A stretch of DNA of 64,000 nt from Thelephora terrestris (Eukaryota > Basidiomycota > Agaricomycetes > Thelephorales > Thelephoraceae): NCBI GenBank assembly GCA_015956445.1, contig WIUZ02000025.1, positions 291,770 to 355,769 on the forward strand, read 5' to 3'. The notes under the pieces were generated by a model, which was not told the DNA's origin, searched no databases, and saw nothing but the letters and a program-made list of their open reading frames with translations. Below, in pieces: positions 33,275 to 45,761 of this stretch (positions are counted from its first letter, which is position 1; each line of letters begins with the position of its first letter). Position numbers and translations under genes: made by a program.

Positions 33275-35375
33275 CATAGGGAGTAATCGCAGTAAGGGGT
33301 TAGAAAACGATCAGATAGTGCGAATGGTGACTGGTTATCAGCGGGAGGACCTCGGGGGCTGCAAGCTATTCCACAACTCTGCTTCGGCGTTAACCTGTCC
33401 CCGATGCTGCTGCGGAGGGCCGGGAAGGCGATTACCAGGTTATGCTGTTACTTCGTTGGGATGCTAAAGGCGTATTTCGATCTAGTTCTATGTCGAAGAG
33501 CTGCTCTTGGCCGAAAGTTGCGTAGCCAGTTCTCAGGCGATCGATCTGGTAGGCAAGTTAGCTGGGATATACGCTTCACCCAAAAACCACGAGAACACAC
33601 TTGAACCCAATGTTCGATCACTGTCGGTGCGTTTTCCCGACCGCTCCAATCCAACCTCACTTTCGCGAGGAACGAGACGTCTGTCGTAGACTCCACGATG
33701 AAGGGGGGCTCATGCACCACCAAAGGTTCAGCCAGTGGCTTTGGGGAGTTTCCTGACGCGCAGGTCACAGTAACGCGGGAAAGCACCCTCGTAACGTCTA
33801 ATCCCTTGATAAATTTCAGTACCTCTATCGGCACACAGGTAGTCCTGACTCACATACGAAGGCGATTGGATGGCGATAATCCAACCGTGGGTGTCGTCCG
33901 GATGAGTGAGCGATCTTTTCTCTTGGCGTTTGCAAAGGTGAGAAAAAGTCTTGTCAGCTGATCGGTAATTCAGGGAATGGATGCGAGAGCTTACCTGGTG
34001 ACAGCCAGCGACTCCTATCGGTAACCATGATCCGACAGGTAATATGAAATCGGGTTGCATCCAACATTCCAATGTCAGGAACAACCTCGCGACGGTCGTT
34101 GCCCCCGTCTTCAGGATCACAAGTCGAGGGCAAAAGAGGCGAGACTTCCAGCCAGGTGACAGATGTCGCATCTAAGTTAACCTCCAGCTCTGGGCGGGCA
34201 ACGTTTCTGTGAGAGTATTTCATCTTCCACCTCCTACTTGTTCCTGGGGGATCGTCATTATTTTCAATGTCGACGGGTTCGTCTTCATCGAACGCTCGTA
34301 TTTGGCGCCGGGCCACCCGTCTTCCTAGTATTGCCGCCAACGCGGGCGTCTCTTGGTGGACGCCCAGGGTTCTTGATAAGTGAGTCCCTTCGGGTTCAGG
34401 ACCTCCCACGATAAGAAGCTCCTTGTGCTCGACCGTAAACGTGTCCTGATCTGAGGAAGGTTCCGGTTTGGGAGTGGGAAAAAGTGAAGTCCTCTTGCCC
34501 ACCGCGATCTCGAACAGCCTTCGCAAGCTCGGGATACCGACTCCAGTAATCTCAGACCCATTCTGCAAGACCCAGTCTCGTTCGGAAGATGCGACGAGGA
34601 CGGAGCATTCCCTGATACATTCGTCATGGCTCCCGTATTCGCGCTGGTGACAGATTCGGCAGTGGTTAAGAAATCCTTGGAGGTTCGAAAAGTTCCACCG
34701 CCCGCAGTCTGGACATTCGATCCGCGCTACTTCCGCGTTTGTTTCACACGAAGGAGCCGTTTCACGGGGCTCCGATGAAATGGATGTGTTGCGAATGAAA
34801 AGAAGTTTCACGTTTGAAGTAAGGTTACGGATGATGCGATGACGGGAGTTGGAAGGGCGAGACGAATGGTGGGTACGTTCGAGGGAATCGGCGGGATTTG
34901 GGTGGACCTGTGGTGGGAAACCGGTCGGCGTGGCGTGATCGTCGGCATTCAGTTCTCCAGCGGGCGCGAAGAAGGGGTCTCTTGTCAAGATCAGTTCGCA
35001 AGGTCGTTCAATGGCATCAAGGGCCTCGAGGGCGGCAAGTTGGAACTCATTCGCACCAACAATAGCGTCGTTCACTAGGAAATCAGTTGGGGATTATAGG
35101 GTGCCACACGGAAGGAAGAGCAACTCGGACCGGTCGATTCGGTTTGTAGCGATTCTCGGAGACAAAGAGCCCAAGCTATCCGAGCCTCTACGGTCTCCGC
35201 TATCCGGTTTTTCACCGCGATCTCAAGCTCGATTTCTCGGAGGGCAAGGTGTTTCACGGTCGGTCTGTTCGCCTGGACTAAGAGGAGTCTGCAAAAAGAT
35301 TGTGGGGAGAGTTGGGAGGTACTCGCCTGATTCCACCACTGCCCTTTTTCGCTTGGTGCCTGTTACTGGGGCCAT
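33275..35375 (-). CDS. YEATS-domain protein with N-terminal zinc-finger-like motif
   Basis: Spliced gene from the ATG at 35375 to the stop at 33275. The first exon is short and basic (TGTKRKRAVVESG). The second has a charged helix (REIELEIAVKNRIAETVEAR). The large third exon (about 35070-33995) contains a CPDCGRWNFSNLQGFLNHC-x2-C type zinc-binding motif followed by CIREC. Downstream exons give the YEATS fold: THGWIIAIQSP, then VVHEPPFIVESTTDVSFLAKVRLDW. This arrangement resembles YEATS2-like proteins. YEATS domains read acylated lysines on histones in acetyltransferase and remodelling complexes, so a nuclear chromatin role is likely. It is divergent from FEN1 with 149 bases between start codons. 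Confidence 0.72.
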
Positions 35376-35524
35376 CTCAGTGCCACCCAAAGCCTAGTCC
35401 GAGGTGGTGAGAAATAATGCGTCAGTTACCGTGACGTGACGAACACGCTTGTCACACACATCACGTTGACCTCATCGAGTCGAGTCGCGACCGCACGCGT
35501 CCAACCACCAGCAACGACGACGAC
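35376..35524. promoter_or_regulatory. Bidirectional promoter of YEATS gene and FEN1
   Basis: A 149-base gap between divergent start codons, with no TATA box. It holds TGACGTGACG near 35432 and an ACGCGT at 35495-35500, the core of the MluI cell-cycle box bound by MBF in yeasts, 24 bases before the FEN1 ATG. Function here is inference. Confidence 0.5.
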
Positions 35525-37339
35525 ATGGGTATCAAAGGTCTCACAGGTCTCATCTCTGAGCATGCACCCTCTGCTCTTCAGGTACTCAAGCTCTCTCGCT
35601 CTCTCACTCGTCCTCTGAGGACGGCGCTCACAACTATCCATCAGGAATACAAAATCAACACGCTGTTCGGGCGGAAGGTCGCCATCGACGCGTCCATGTC
35701 CATTTATCAGTTCCTCATCGCGGTGAGGCAACAGGATGGCCAGTTGTTACAGAATGATGCGGGAGAGGTTACTAGGTACGCCTACAGGTAGCTCAAGCGG
35801 GGATCGTAAGACCGTTAACTACGTTAATAGCCATCTTATGGGGTTCTTCTATCGGACTATACGAATGGTAGAGAATGGCATCAAACCTGCCTATGTCTTT
35901 GACGGGAAACCGCCAGAGCTGAAATCGGGGGTGGTGGGTTCCATCCTCTATGCAAACTCCGTCGCGGGTTAAATGTTCCCGGGACTTCTAGTTATCTAAA
36001 CGTCTCGAGCGGAGAGAAGAAGCGAAGGAAGCAGGAGAGGAAGCGAAAGAAACTGGCAAGTCACCGAGTTTGCCGTTGAGATGGGGAGCCTAACCCACGG
36101 ATAGGCACAGCCGAGGATTTGGAGAAGTATACCCGACGAACAGTCAAAGTCACTCGTGAACACAACGAAGAGTGCAGGAAGTTACTTACGCTGATGGGTA
36201 TTCCCGTGGTTGTGGTACGGAGGTCAATTTCTCTCCCAGTTGGTGATAATTACACATGCCTAGGCGCCCACTGAGGCGGAGGCCCAATGCGCGGAACTCG
36301 CCCGTGGCGGCAAGGTATGTGCACCCAATCTTGCAACCGTTTCGTCCTCTCAGTGTAACATCCCAGGTGTATGCCGCTGGATCTGAGGACATGGACACGC
36401 TCACATTCAATACCCCCATTCTCTTCCGTCACCTCACGTTTTCAGAGGCTAAGAAACAACCAATCCTCGAAGTGGATCTCAAGAAGGCTCTAGAGGGACT
36501 CGATATGACAATGTCGCAGGTCCTCCAGGCGACGTTCCTTTTGATGACATCTTCTAACCAATTGTTCCTACAGTTTATCGAACTATGCCTGTTGCTCGGC
36601 TGTGACTATCTCGAACCAATAAAGGGCATTGGCCCCAAGACAGCCTACAAACTGATGCAAGAACATGGCAGCTTGGGCAAGGTCCTTGAGCATCTCAGGG
36701 CTAAGTACGACCCTTCCGGTCATGAGTCCAAAGCATCAGGACTGACAGAGGGGACACAGGGCCGCCGCGAAGCAAGACGGTGATGCCGACGAGGGGAAGA
36801 AAAAAAGAGGCGGGATCCAGATACCCGAAGAATGGCCGTGGGAAGAGGCGAAGAAGCTCTTCGAGAAGCCTGACATTACCCCCGCAGACGAGATCGACGT
36901 GAGTCTGGGCCTTCATTGTTCTGTGAAGATCTCTGACATGCGCCCCAGCTCGAATGGAAAGAACCGGACGTGGAGGGGCTAGTCGAATTCCTTGTCCGGG
37001 ATAAAGGATTCATGTATGTCCCCTCCATCATCTCCTCTACCCACCATCTCACGTTTCGTGTGCCCCTAGGGAGGAACGTGTACGCAAGTCCTGCGAGAAA
37101 CTCACGAAAGCCATCAATTCAAAACAACAAGGACGTATCGATGGTTTCTTCACCGTCAAGCCTAAAGACAATACGGCTTCAACATCCAAGGCCAAGGGCA
37201 AGAAAGATGACTCAAAAACGAAGAGTACCAAGAGAAAGGTTAGTCTGATCCTGCGCAAGAGCTGGATTTCAGCTGAGAATTCCCCCAGGCAGAGGACAAA
37301 GAAAGCGGTGGCACGAAGAAGACCAGGACAAAAAAGTGA
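35525..37339 (+). CDS. FEN1: Flap endonuclease 1
   Basis: Structure-specific nuclease that removes 5' flaps in Okazaki fragment maturation and long-patch base excision repair, acting with PCNA in the nucleus. The N-terminal [24 protein letters not shown] and [10 protein letters not shown] give the N-nuclease domain. [12 protein letters not shown] and [12 protein letters not shown] give the I-domain metal ligands, and [19 protein letters not shown] is the helix-hairpin-helix. A PCNA box (QQGRIDGFF) precedes a lysine-rich tail. There are about ten short introns. The one after the EETG-like segment near 36055 uses a GC-AG pair (GCAAGT...TAG) that preserves the frame. All catalytic motifs are present and the gene looks intact. 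Stop at 37337-37339. Confidence 0.93.
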
Positions 37340-39170
37340 TGAGAAATCTTCAAAGACGCACGCGCCTTGTTCGTAAGGTTATTATCCTTATTGCTTGTAT
37401 CCTTAGGGTTTACCTTATACTGTACGATTTTTTCCCTCTGTTGATGGAACTCCAGGCGGGAATGGCTGTTTGAGATCCCCTTTCCCAATGATCCCAGTCG
37501 ACGTCGAGGCTGTACACCCCGTCAGGTGGACTGGGACCAACGGGTCACACAAAGATAGAGTTCTGCATCTCCGGGGAGCAAGCTGAGGCGCGAGTCTAAG
37601 AAGGGTGAAGAACTTGTCCCCGCCAGATAGACTCGAGATAGAGGCAAATAAAGTGTTACAAAAGTCCTGGACGGATGGAAATATACGGTCGTCGCTTTCA
37701 GCGTGGGGTGGCGTATGGTCTGGAATTGCGAAGCTCTCCCCCATTGTTTTGTCTTAGGGCGGGGCCCGGTTACTCAGGATGCGAGATTGGGTCAGGCTGT
37801 ATCGGACTGGCTCCTCTCAGTCCGTTCAAACCCTCACCAACCGCGTCCCCGCTATTCAGGTAGAGGGTGCGCCTAGAGAGGTCCAGAGTTCCTAAGGGTC
37901 AATGGTGGAGCGTCGCAAGATCCTTCGCCATAGTTGCTCCTTATCACAAGTAGTCGCAAATTCTGGCCGCTGGGGGGTCCGGGAGCGTTGAACCCGGTAC
38001 GATGGTGACTGAAGTCTGGGGACCGGCAACCCGCCTTGGGCGCGCGTTCTGATGTGAAATTCATTTTTAGTGAAGAGTACCATGGCCTGTTTTCCAGCAC
38101 ACCAAAGGTGAGCACATCGGACTAGATACACGGAAATGATACATGGCGTCATTGTGCACCTATCGGTGACGGGAATTTATTTAGTATGAAATACCCAGCA
38201 TGAAATGTCCGTTCTGGTGGTTATAAAAGGAGTAACCTTGCTCAGCAGTTGGGGTGTTACAATCCTCGAGTTTTGCCGCATTCTGGTTCGTTGGGTGTTA
38301 CACTTGACACTGTGTTTACCAACATATGGCGCATCTCACGCCAGGCCCAAGGGACGGGCTCTCTATCCCCATGGTCCCTTATACCCGGGTTACAGCCGTT
38401 GCGTTCAAGGGAGGGCTGTGGCGCAGACCCTGTCCTGTGGAGCCGCTTCACCCAGTTCGATCACTGAGATTTTGGGAAAAACCTCAAATTCCGCCGTTTG
38501 AGAAACCTTCACAAAAAATCCCGTCACCAAATCGAAGCCTAAGGTACCCCCTCACGCTACATGTTTTTTAATTGAGTGTAGTATGCAACAGTCCAGAGCA
38601 AACTGGTTTCGAAAAATGCGGGCAGAGCTGAGTGTGTGGGAATTCCGCGTGGAGCCAAAATTTGGCAGAGGGTTGCCGGTCCCCATGAAGTCACCACCGT
38701 CACCACTCGCACAAGATACCGTGTTTGAAGGGTTTTCTGCTTTCTATACAACATCTGTGTAGTGAGCAATCCGTTATGAATAACGAACATACCAGGTTTT
38801 GGGTAGGCGAAGTACTGGGTTGGATGGAAGTCGAGTCAGAGAAGAAATTGATTAAGCCCGGGACTTTTCTTGCGTTGAAGAGGTCTAGGGTAGAGAGGAG
38901 AACTGTGCTTTGATCTTCCGGGGTCTGACTTTGTAAACAGGGTCATTGGTCCGGCTCATGTACGCGAATTCAGGAAACAGTCATGAACAATTGAAGAACT
39001 TCGAGCTATTTTTCCAAAGCTAACAAGTGCTTGATTTAACAATTAGGGAAAGTGTCGTTCGCGTACATGATCCATAACAAGTGGTGTCTGCAAGAAAGTA
39101 ATTCAGCATCGAGGCCTCTAGCAGTCTGATGAGCAACCAGTCATATGGCGCCCAATACAAACCTCCCACT
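37340..39170. other. No recognised gene
   Basis: Open frames up to about 110 codons on both strands (for example 37415-37744 minus and 38205-38501 plus) overlap each other and carry no domain signature. The 3' region of FEN1 lies at the left edge. Confidence 0.4.
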
Positions 39171-39173
39171 CAT

Positions 39174-39391
39174 TCATTCTTCTGGGTGCCGCTCCTCATG
39201 GAAATCCAATGTACCAACCCACCGCCCCAAATCCTCCTTCATCCCCACGGGGAAACTCGACATACGAAGTTCCACGTGTTCGAAGGGCCTCTCCAGCGCG
39301 TGTTGTGTCTTTGCGAGTTCCACGATCCCACCCATGCATTCCATATCATCAAGCCCCATTGTTGGGTGTATTATCGTGAGCTTCTTGACAT
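39174..39391 (-). pseudogene. C-terminal part of the split F-box gene
   Basis: Reading on minus from 39391, the frame VKKLTIIHPTMGLDDMECM runs to a stop at 39174. It continues the N-terminal part that ends at 48601, on the far side of the Plavaka-type element. Removing 39392-48600 and one AT joins PHIH to VKKLTIIHP in frame, typical of the LRR-like tail of such F-box proteins. Confidence 0.75.
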
Positions 39392-39673
39392 CAGCAAACT
39401 TGTCCCAGCCGGATCTGGCCAGACGGCGAATGCCGGGCCAGATCAGGCCTGACGAACCAAGATGCTGCGCGTGCCTCGCAGGTCTTGATCCGACGAGGGA
39501 CCGCGTTCGACCCTTGGTGTGACCCAAGTGTGACCGGAGGGTCTGACAGTCGAGATCACGTGAGACGTGGCCATATCTGGCGCACACCCTGCAGACCTTC
39601 ACAGTCGATGACGGTCGGGCCTCAACTGTACAGTAGTAGTCACGCGTAGTCACACATATATAATTAATAAAAC

Positions 39674-40323
39674 ATGAGATACCAACACAAGCCTGAGTGC
39701 GACCGCCTTCCCATTTCCCCTACAAAAATGTCGGGACTCCCCTTCACCATTCACTTGCACCCTACCCGTGATTCCCCCTTCCAGTGGATGCCCCCCCAAC
39801 TGGAGGAAAAATACCTGGAGCAAGCGAGGCTTCAACGCCAACACCAGTGAGTCTGCCATCAATTACTCAATTGAATGTCATACCTGACAGCGCTTCCCAT
39901 CAGGAACACTTATTTTGACGCGGTCTCCAGGGTTTGCACACCAAGAGTCCGGACCTTGATCTCGGAACATTGCCGAGAACGCCTCGACACGCTCAACGCG
40001 GCGGCGGAAGCCGCCATCAAAGAAAATGTGGCAGACGCCGATCCGGAATACGCGATGATGATCAACACCTTCACTCAGCTTGAGCTGAGTTATTACTTAA
40101 GCGAACAGTACCTGTAAGTTTTTTATTTATGTAACGTTCGCCCAGACTGACTCGGCACGTTCCTAGGGAAGCGTACGAGGCGCTCATCAAAGCCATTGGC
40201 ATGCCGTTCTTCGACGTCGCCGGAGATCGCCTCAACAAAAAAGACGACCGCAAGGCAACCGAAGAAGAGAGCGAGGCAGACATGTTCTTGTTCCTCGCTC
40301 AAGCAGCGGCCATGCACGCATGA
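39674..40323 (+). CDS. Small unknown protein, tandem paralogue 1 (transposon cargo)
   Basis: Exons 39674-39846, 39904-40113 and 40167-40323, all GT-AG and in frame. About 179 residues. The N-terminus is proline-rich with FQWMPPQLEEKY. The middle exon gives YFDAVSRVCTPRVRTLISEH and a helix rich in E/A. The last gives AYEALIKAIGMPFFDVAGDRLN and an acidic end. It is clearly paralogous to 40514-41153, with the same intron positions and phases. An AT-rich box (ACATATATAATTAATAAAAC) lies just upstream. No family recognised; soluble, mostly helical. Confidence 0.65.
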
Positions 40324-40329
40324 ATGAAC

Positions 40330-40415
40330 CGGGTATTTTGACTAGCCGAAAATTTTTTGTATGTTTTTTGTATGTTTTTTGTATGTTTTTTTGTATGTTT
40401 TTTTCAATATAAATC
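40330..40415 (+). repeat. TTTTTTGTATG short tandem repeat
   Basis: Four to five copies of a TTTTTTGTATG-type unit between the tandem paralogues, in the 3' region of the first. Confidence 0.8.
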
Positions 40416-40513
40416 AGTCGCCTAAACTTGACCTCAGGCCCCTGCCAGCCTCAGCTGTATAGTCCGACTTGTAGTCACACGCGGTCACACAATAATATAT
40501 ATAATTAAAAAAC

Positions 40514-41153
40514 ATGAACACTAGTGACAAGTCCGAGCGCCGCCTTCCCCTTTCCTCTACAAAACCGACGAGCACCATGCAATACTATCCAATCCGTCCC
40601 ACCCCCTTCCAGTGGTTGCCCAGCACTCTGGCGGAGGAATTCAGGTCCTGCGACAAGCTTCGCGAAGAATTACAGTAAGTTTGATCAATTACTCAATTAT
40701 ATCAGTGACGGCCTGACACACCGGCAACTCTTCACATCAGGATTTTTTTTTTTGATGCAGTCTCCCAGGTTTTCACGCCCAGAGTCCAGGCCATTATCTC
40801 GGACCAGTTTGAGGACCGCCTCAAGAAGCTTTGCGAGGCAGCGGAAATTGAGATTAAAAAAAATGTTGCTGTCGCTGAGCCGCGATATGTGGCCATGATC
40901 AACACGAGAACCCAGCTCGAGCTCCTCAACATCTTATGCGAAGACTACCGGTATGTTTTCTTGTTTATGTAATGAGCGCTCAGACTAACATAATCTCAGG
41001 GAAGCGTACTTCCGGCTCATGAAAATCGTCGGCGTGGGACTCTTCGACGTCATCGGAGACCGCCTCAACCAAAGGGAGGGCCGCAAGGAAACCGAAGACG
41101 TGAACCGCCTCAACAGGCTCGGGCGGCTCGCTGAGGCGGCATCTGGGCATTAA
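40514..41153 (+). CDS. Small unknown protein, tandem paralogue 2 (transposon cargo)
   Basis: Exons about 40514-40674, 40741-40951 and 40999-41153, matching paralogue 1 in intron position and phase. Shared landmarks are TPFQWLPSTLAEEF, FFDAVSQVFTPRVQAIISDQ and AYFRLMKIVGVGLFDVIGDRLN. The upstream AT-rich box and the repeated TAGTCACACGCGGTCACAC-like word are also shared. The duplication therefore included the promoter, and both copies remain open, which suggests constraint. Confidence 0.65.
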
Positions 41154-41391
41154 ATTGGCCAAGTTGATTTGTCGTGCGGCGGCAGGAATTTTGACTTCGA
41201 AGTTGTACATGATATGTTTTTTCTTATGTTCTGTTATGTAACTCATATTTCAAGACAAAAATCAGATTCATTGATCGTAAAAACGGGGCTAGCAGAGACA
41301 GAAATATGTATCGTAAGTACCGACAAGTAGTACTAGGAGGTCTGCAGTGAAAAGTCCATATCGGCCGCCATGGTGTGGGTGTTGCCAGTGC

Positions 41392-44300
41392 TCAGGGATC
41401 TGCCAGGCCGTAAGAGTCGTAGTCAATATCCGAGGCAATCTCATCGGAACCCTCATCTTGATCTTCGCCGCTGGAGCCTGCTTCAGATGGTGCGTGGTCT
41501 TCTTCATCAGATTCGCCCGAGTTTTGTACACCTTCGTCGAGGCCGCTGATTGCTGGCTCGGGATCCTCAGGTTCGTCGTCGCCGTCACTCACGTTGTTGA
41601 TGCCGCCGTCAACCGGAGGGGGTCCGGGCCTGTGGTGGGGCCCCTTACCGTGCAAACGTTCTCGGGACATGTCTCCATACTTATCCTCGATGTTTCGCAT
41701 GTACTTGTGCCCCACACCACCTCCGCGATATCGCATGAACATATCGCGGTCGACAAATCTGTCATACAGTAAGAAATGGGTCCAACGTTTACACACAAAC
41801 TACTCACTGGTTGACATAGTATGCCTCCCAATCAAACTCCTTCTTGGGGTTCCATTCGCTTGTGGGGTTGGTTGGAGAAAGTGTCCTATGCCCGAGAGAA
41901 AAACCAGGAACGAGGTGGGTCCCGCGAATGATGTCGTCTGGGTTGAGAAAGCCAAACGCGCCGTCCTCGAGGGGTGGAACAAACTTGAGTCGATACAGCC
42001 GTTTGCTTTTCCACCCTGCCCGGTGGGTCTCATCAATCTTGAACCAACGGACCCAGACAACGTCCATCCTGACTTCATCTGGTGTTGTCGGGCCATGGAG
42101 AACGTCAAGCTTGAAGATTCCAAGAACCTGGGCGTAGGCGTATGGGTGGTCGTCGTCCTGAGAGAGTGTCATAACGTGTGATCGGTTCTTCATGTTCACC
42201 CTATCTTTGCCGCGCCGGAGGTCATATGTTGTGTAATAGATGTTCATGCCATATCGCTGTTCAAGGCGGTCTTCAGAAATGTAGAGCCGGTCGCGATCCT
42301 CGTTGGTGAACGTGGGTGGATCAGTGTCGTACTGCCTATTGAGGATGCGAGCGAGTAAGTGGTCCTTGAGCCTAGCAGCGAAGTCCTGTAAGAGTATTAG
42401 CTACGTAGCGGCCGTAGGTGTCAGGAAAAGATACTAACCTTCAGGGCAGGGTCACCGGGATGCTTGTTTGACAAGGAATAGAGGTCGACGTGGTCCCTGT
42501 CCCGCTTTGCCATCGAATGGTGTTGCTGCGGCAACACACTTTCGACAGCATCTGTGGACAACCCGGGTCGAGATGTCGCCCGACCACCAGTTCTTTTCCT
42601 CAGCGCACTGATGTACTTCCGGTAGTGACGCTCGAACCGCTCGTGTTTCGCAATTTGGCGCTCAAACCGCACTTTGTTGGTTCGCTTGTAAAACCTTTTG
42701 ACACGACGGTGCTCAAGTTCGCCCTGTCCAGCCAGCGACGTTGATGAGCGTCAAGTAACTCCGAAGTACTTAGGTACGAACCTGTTGTGTGGAGAAGCAG
42801 TCGGTTGGGCCGAACTGTTCAATGTGGTCCGCGTAGTCTCCGAGTGCATGGATCTTGTAGGTCTCAAGGTTGAAACCCGAGCCTTTGGGTTTCGTGTTTG
42901 ATGTCTTGGGTTTCTTGGTAACAGAAGCGGCCTTCTTGGGGTTTGCGGCCTGGCGACGATAGGCGGCGGCGGCTTCGCCTGGCAACAGCTTTGTTGCATA
43001 CTTCGGACACAGGTTGTTGGCATAGGAACGAAGCAGGCGGCCAAGTTCCTTCGCCTGGGATCGGAGGGACTCAATGGTGTGTGTTGTGTGCAGTCGAAGC
43101 TTCGCATACGCATGCCAGGTAGCAAGATCAAAAGCAAGGTCGAGTAGAATCTTGTTGTCGTCCGAGTTTGGTAGGATCCCTTCCAATACTGGGATCCAAC
43201 ACTGACAGGGAAAGGGTGTTTAAGCAGTTAGACCGGCAGAGACAAGGATGTACCCACTTGCAAAATGTCCTCAAAATCACGTCCGGCAAGTTTTTTCATC
43301 GCGGAGACACTTCCTCCAAACCTCCGGATAGTGTCGCGGCCGAAGGTAGGGACCAGGCGGAAACTGTCAATCTATCAATGTAGAGTCGAGGATGGGATAT
43401 GGGTTGGAGTCTCACCGTGTATCGAATGTGTTAACAGCTCCTTGTCCGAGCGCATGGAAGATTCGGATGTTGTGCGTGACCACGCCCTTCCCGAAACCGA
43501 GTTCGCAATCATGAAGAATGTCGACCGGCATGATTGTTGCTGGATTGATGCCGAGTTCAGTGTGGTACGCATTCTAAGATGCATTAGCGGGAGCACTGCG
43601 GACGTAGAGTGTGTGCATTACCCGTGTGGGAATTAAAGATCCCCTTTTTAGGATCTCTAGTTCACCGCCGACGCTCCTCCCGAGGTCAAAGATGAGCCTT
43701 CGTGAACTCTCCACACGGGCGGCTGCATCATGTGCATAATCTCGGAGGAGACGTCGGGTGCCTTCGTCAGACTTCATGCCGACTCTGGGAACGCGACTCT
43801 TGATGATCAAACACCGGGGACACAAGAACAATCCCAGGCTCTTGATCGTTGCCAAGATAGACCTAAATAAACATTGATATCACAACGTCGGAAAAAGTAA
43901 TTGTGTACATACTTTTCCTTATAATCTGCCGAGTGGAGAAGAAGCCGAAGGAGCCAACGGCGCAAAATGCCATCCCCACATTTGACGCGCCGAAGTTTCT
44001 TGTGGGCGTCCGCGAACGAGCCTTTGAAAATCAGTCGCAGCACCCCTTGAGTCAACTCGCGCCCCAAGTAAGTGAGCATCTCCGCGCTGGGTTCTTTGTT
44101 ATAGTGTTCCCGGTAGAACTCTTTTATCGTGTCAGGGAGCTAGCAACGATCAATCAGATATGTTGAGGGGCTGTGCGAAAGGTAAATAAACACATACCGT
44201 GGGAATGTATGCGATATGGTGAGCAGAGAAGGAGGTTGGTTTTGAACGAACATATTTTGAGACGTTGCCAAGGAAAAGGTAGATCGGCCACAGAGATGCA

Positions 44301-45608
44301 TTCCCGAACGAGGCAAGATGGGTAGAATCTGAGTAGAGGAGTGCCGATACTAGAAAAGCCTCAAGGTCTTCATCTGGGCCGTGTGCCGCCTTCAGATCGT
44401 CTCGCATCCTACTATCGGCTTCGAGCATTGCATCGGAATTGTAAGTCTCGGAGTAGACACGAACAGGTTCTTGATCTGGTCCTGGCTTCCACCGTTCCGT
44501 ATATGGCATGACGTGTATGTCTTTGAAGGCGTCCGGGTCCTCGAGTTCGGCCGTTATGACTTCGACGACATCCCGATAGAGGATGCCAGTGACATTGAAC
44601 TCGGGTGCCTCAGTTTCCCTCTGCTGCACCCCTGTGCAAGGTACTCGTATGCTCACTGATCCCTCTTTCCACCCGTCGCCAGCCGTAAGTGCTGTTCCCG
44701 GCTTGGCGAACTGTTCTCGCTCGAACCGCCGGAGTGCTGTGACGGCATTGAAGTTTTCAAGGTCCGAAGGGTGGAACTCTGGGTGCCGTATAACGTTGTG
44801 GACGAGTTCGTTCACCCCTGCAGGAGTGCTTCCAGGGCCCGTCGCCATCCAGGAAAGGATAAGATCTGCCGAGACGTTTGTTGAGTTCGCAAGGGGAGAG
44901 TCGTTTTGTGAATCTGAGGCGGGAGAGACCATCAGGCCGGATCCAATGGATTGGGGGACAGGGATAGTCGGTTGAGCGTCCGCGAAAGCGTCCGGGTTGC
45001 GTGGATTGTGGGAGGAAAAGGTGGGGTACTCCCGGAAGACCCCAAAGGAGTTGGTGTTTGTCACAGTGATGTTGCGTGTGGGGTTTGCAGAGTCGATAGA
45101 GTCTTCGAGTCCGCCGTTGTGTGGTGGATCGGTGGGATCGATGGAGATTTGCTGGCAGGAAACTTCCAGTGTTTCCTGTTCAAGTCGTGGGGCACGAGGT
45201 ACCGGCGCTACCGACGTCGGCAAAGAGTCGCGAAAACGTGCGGGAAGGCGCCGGTTTCTCACCGAACGATGAAGTCCAGCATCAACAGCTTGCTCAAACA
45301 ACGGGATCTGGAAAAAGTAAGCAAATGTTCTGCTTTATCGAGCGGGATATCAATCTCACCGGTCGCGGTTCAGGTTCGTGGCTTGCAGAGTCCAATGCCA
45401 GCTGGATCAAGTCTTGTCGTCGTCGTCGGTCCTCTTCGTCCTCCGCATCACGCTTGCACTTCAACATTCTCGAGCGATGGAGAGATGTGTCTTCTTCCGG
45501 AGTTGCCTTGTGAGCCTTTTCATAGTGTGTACGAAGACCACGGATTGAAGAGAAGACCCGTCGCTTTCCACCGGCGCCGCAGGCTCCTTCATAACAGATG
45601 TGTTGCAT
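41392..45608 (-). CDS. Plavaka-family transposase
   Basis: Multi-exon gene from the ATG at 45608 to the stop at 41392, over 1100 residues. The first exon has a C2H2-like finger (CYEGACGAGGKRRVF..RGLRTHYEKAH). An intron at 45308-45359 precedes a large exon with the typical sequence HVMPYTERWKPG and FGNASLWPIYLFLGNVSKY. Later exons give LLLHSADYKEK, the signature ATIKSLGLFLCPRCL, and MPVDILHDCELGFGKGVVTH, which match the Plavaka pattern (CPRC, then V-D-x-LHE/D-EL). The C-terminus is a bromo-adjacent-like domain region and an acidic tail. Reading frames join at every intron I could place. It would act on the ends at 39392 and 48600. Confidence 0.8.
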
Positions 45609-45761
45609 TTTATCCTGGGCTGCTGTGTTTGTGGACGATGGGGATTCAAGAAATTGGCGGTCACAGCGGATCTGCCCATATCTGGGCTCAGACTTAATCG
45701 GAAACTTGAACCCGCGGCGGGGAGTGACCCATCGCACCACCCCTTTCCTCTCTCACTGACT
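45609..45761. promoter_or_regulatory. Bidirectional promoter between transposase and DUF6698 gene
   Basis: 153 bases separate the divergent start codons of the transposase and the DUF6698 gene, so a single short promoter region must serve both. No clear TATA box is visible. Confidence 0.5.
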
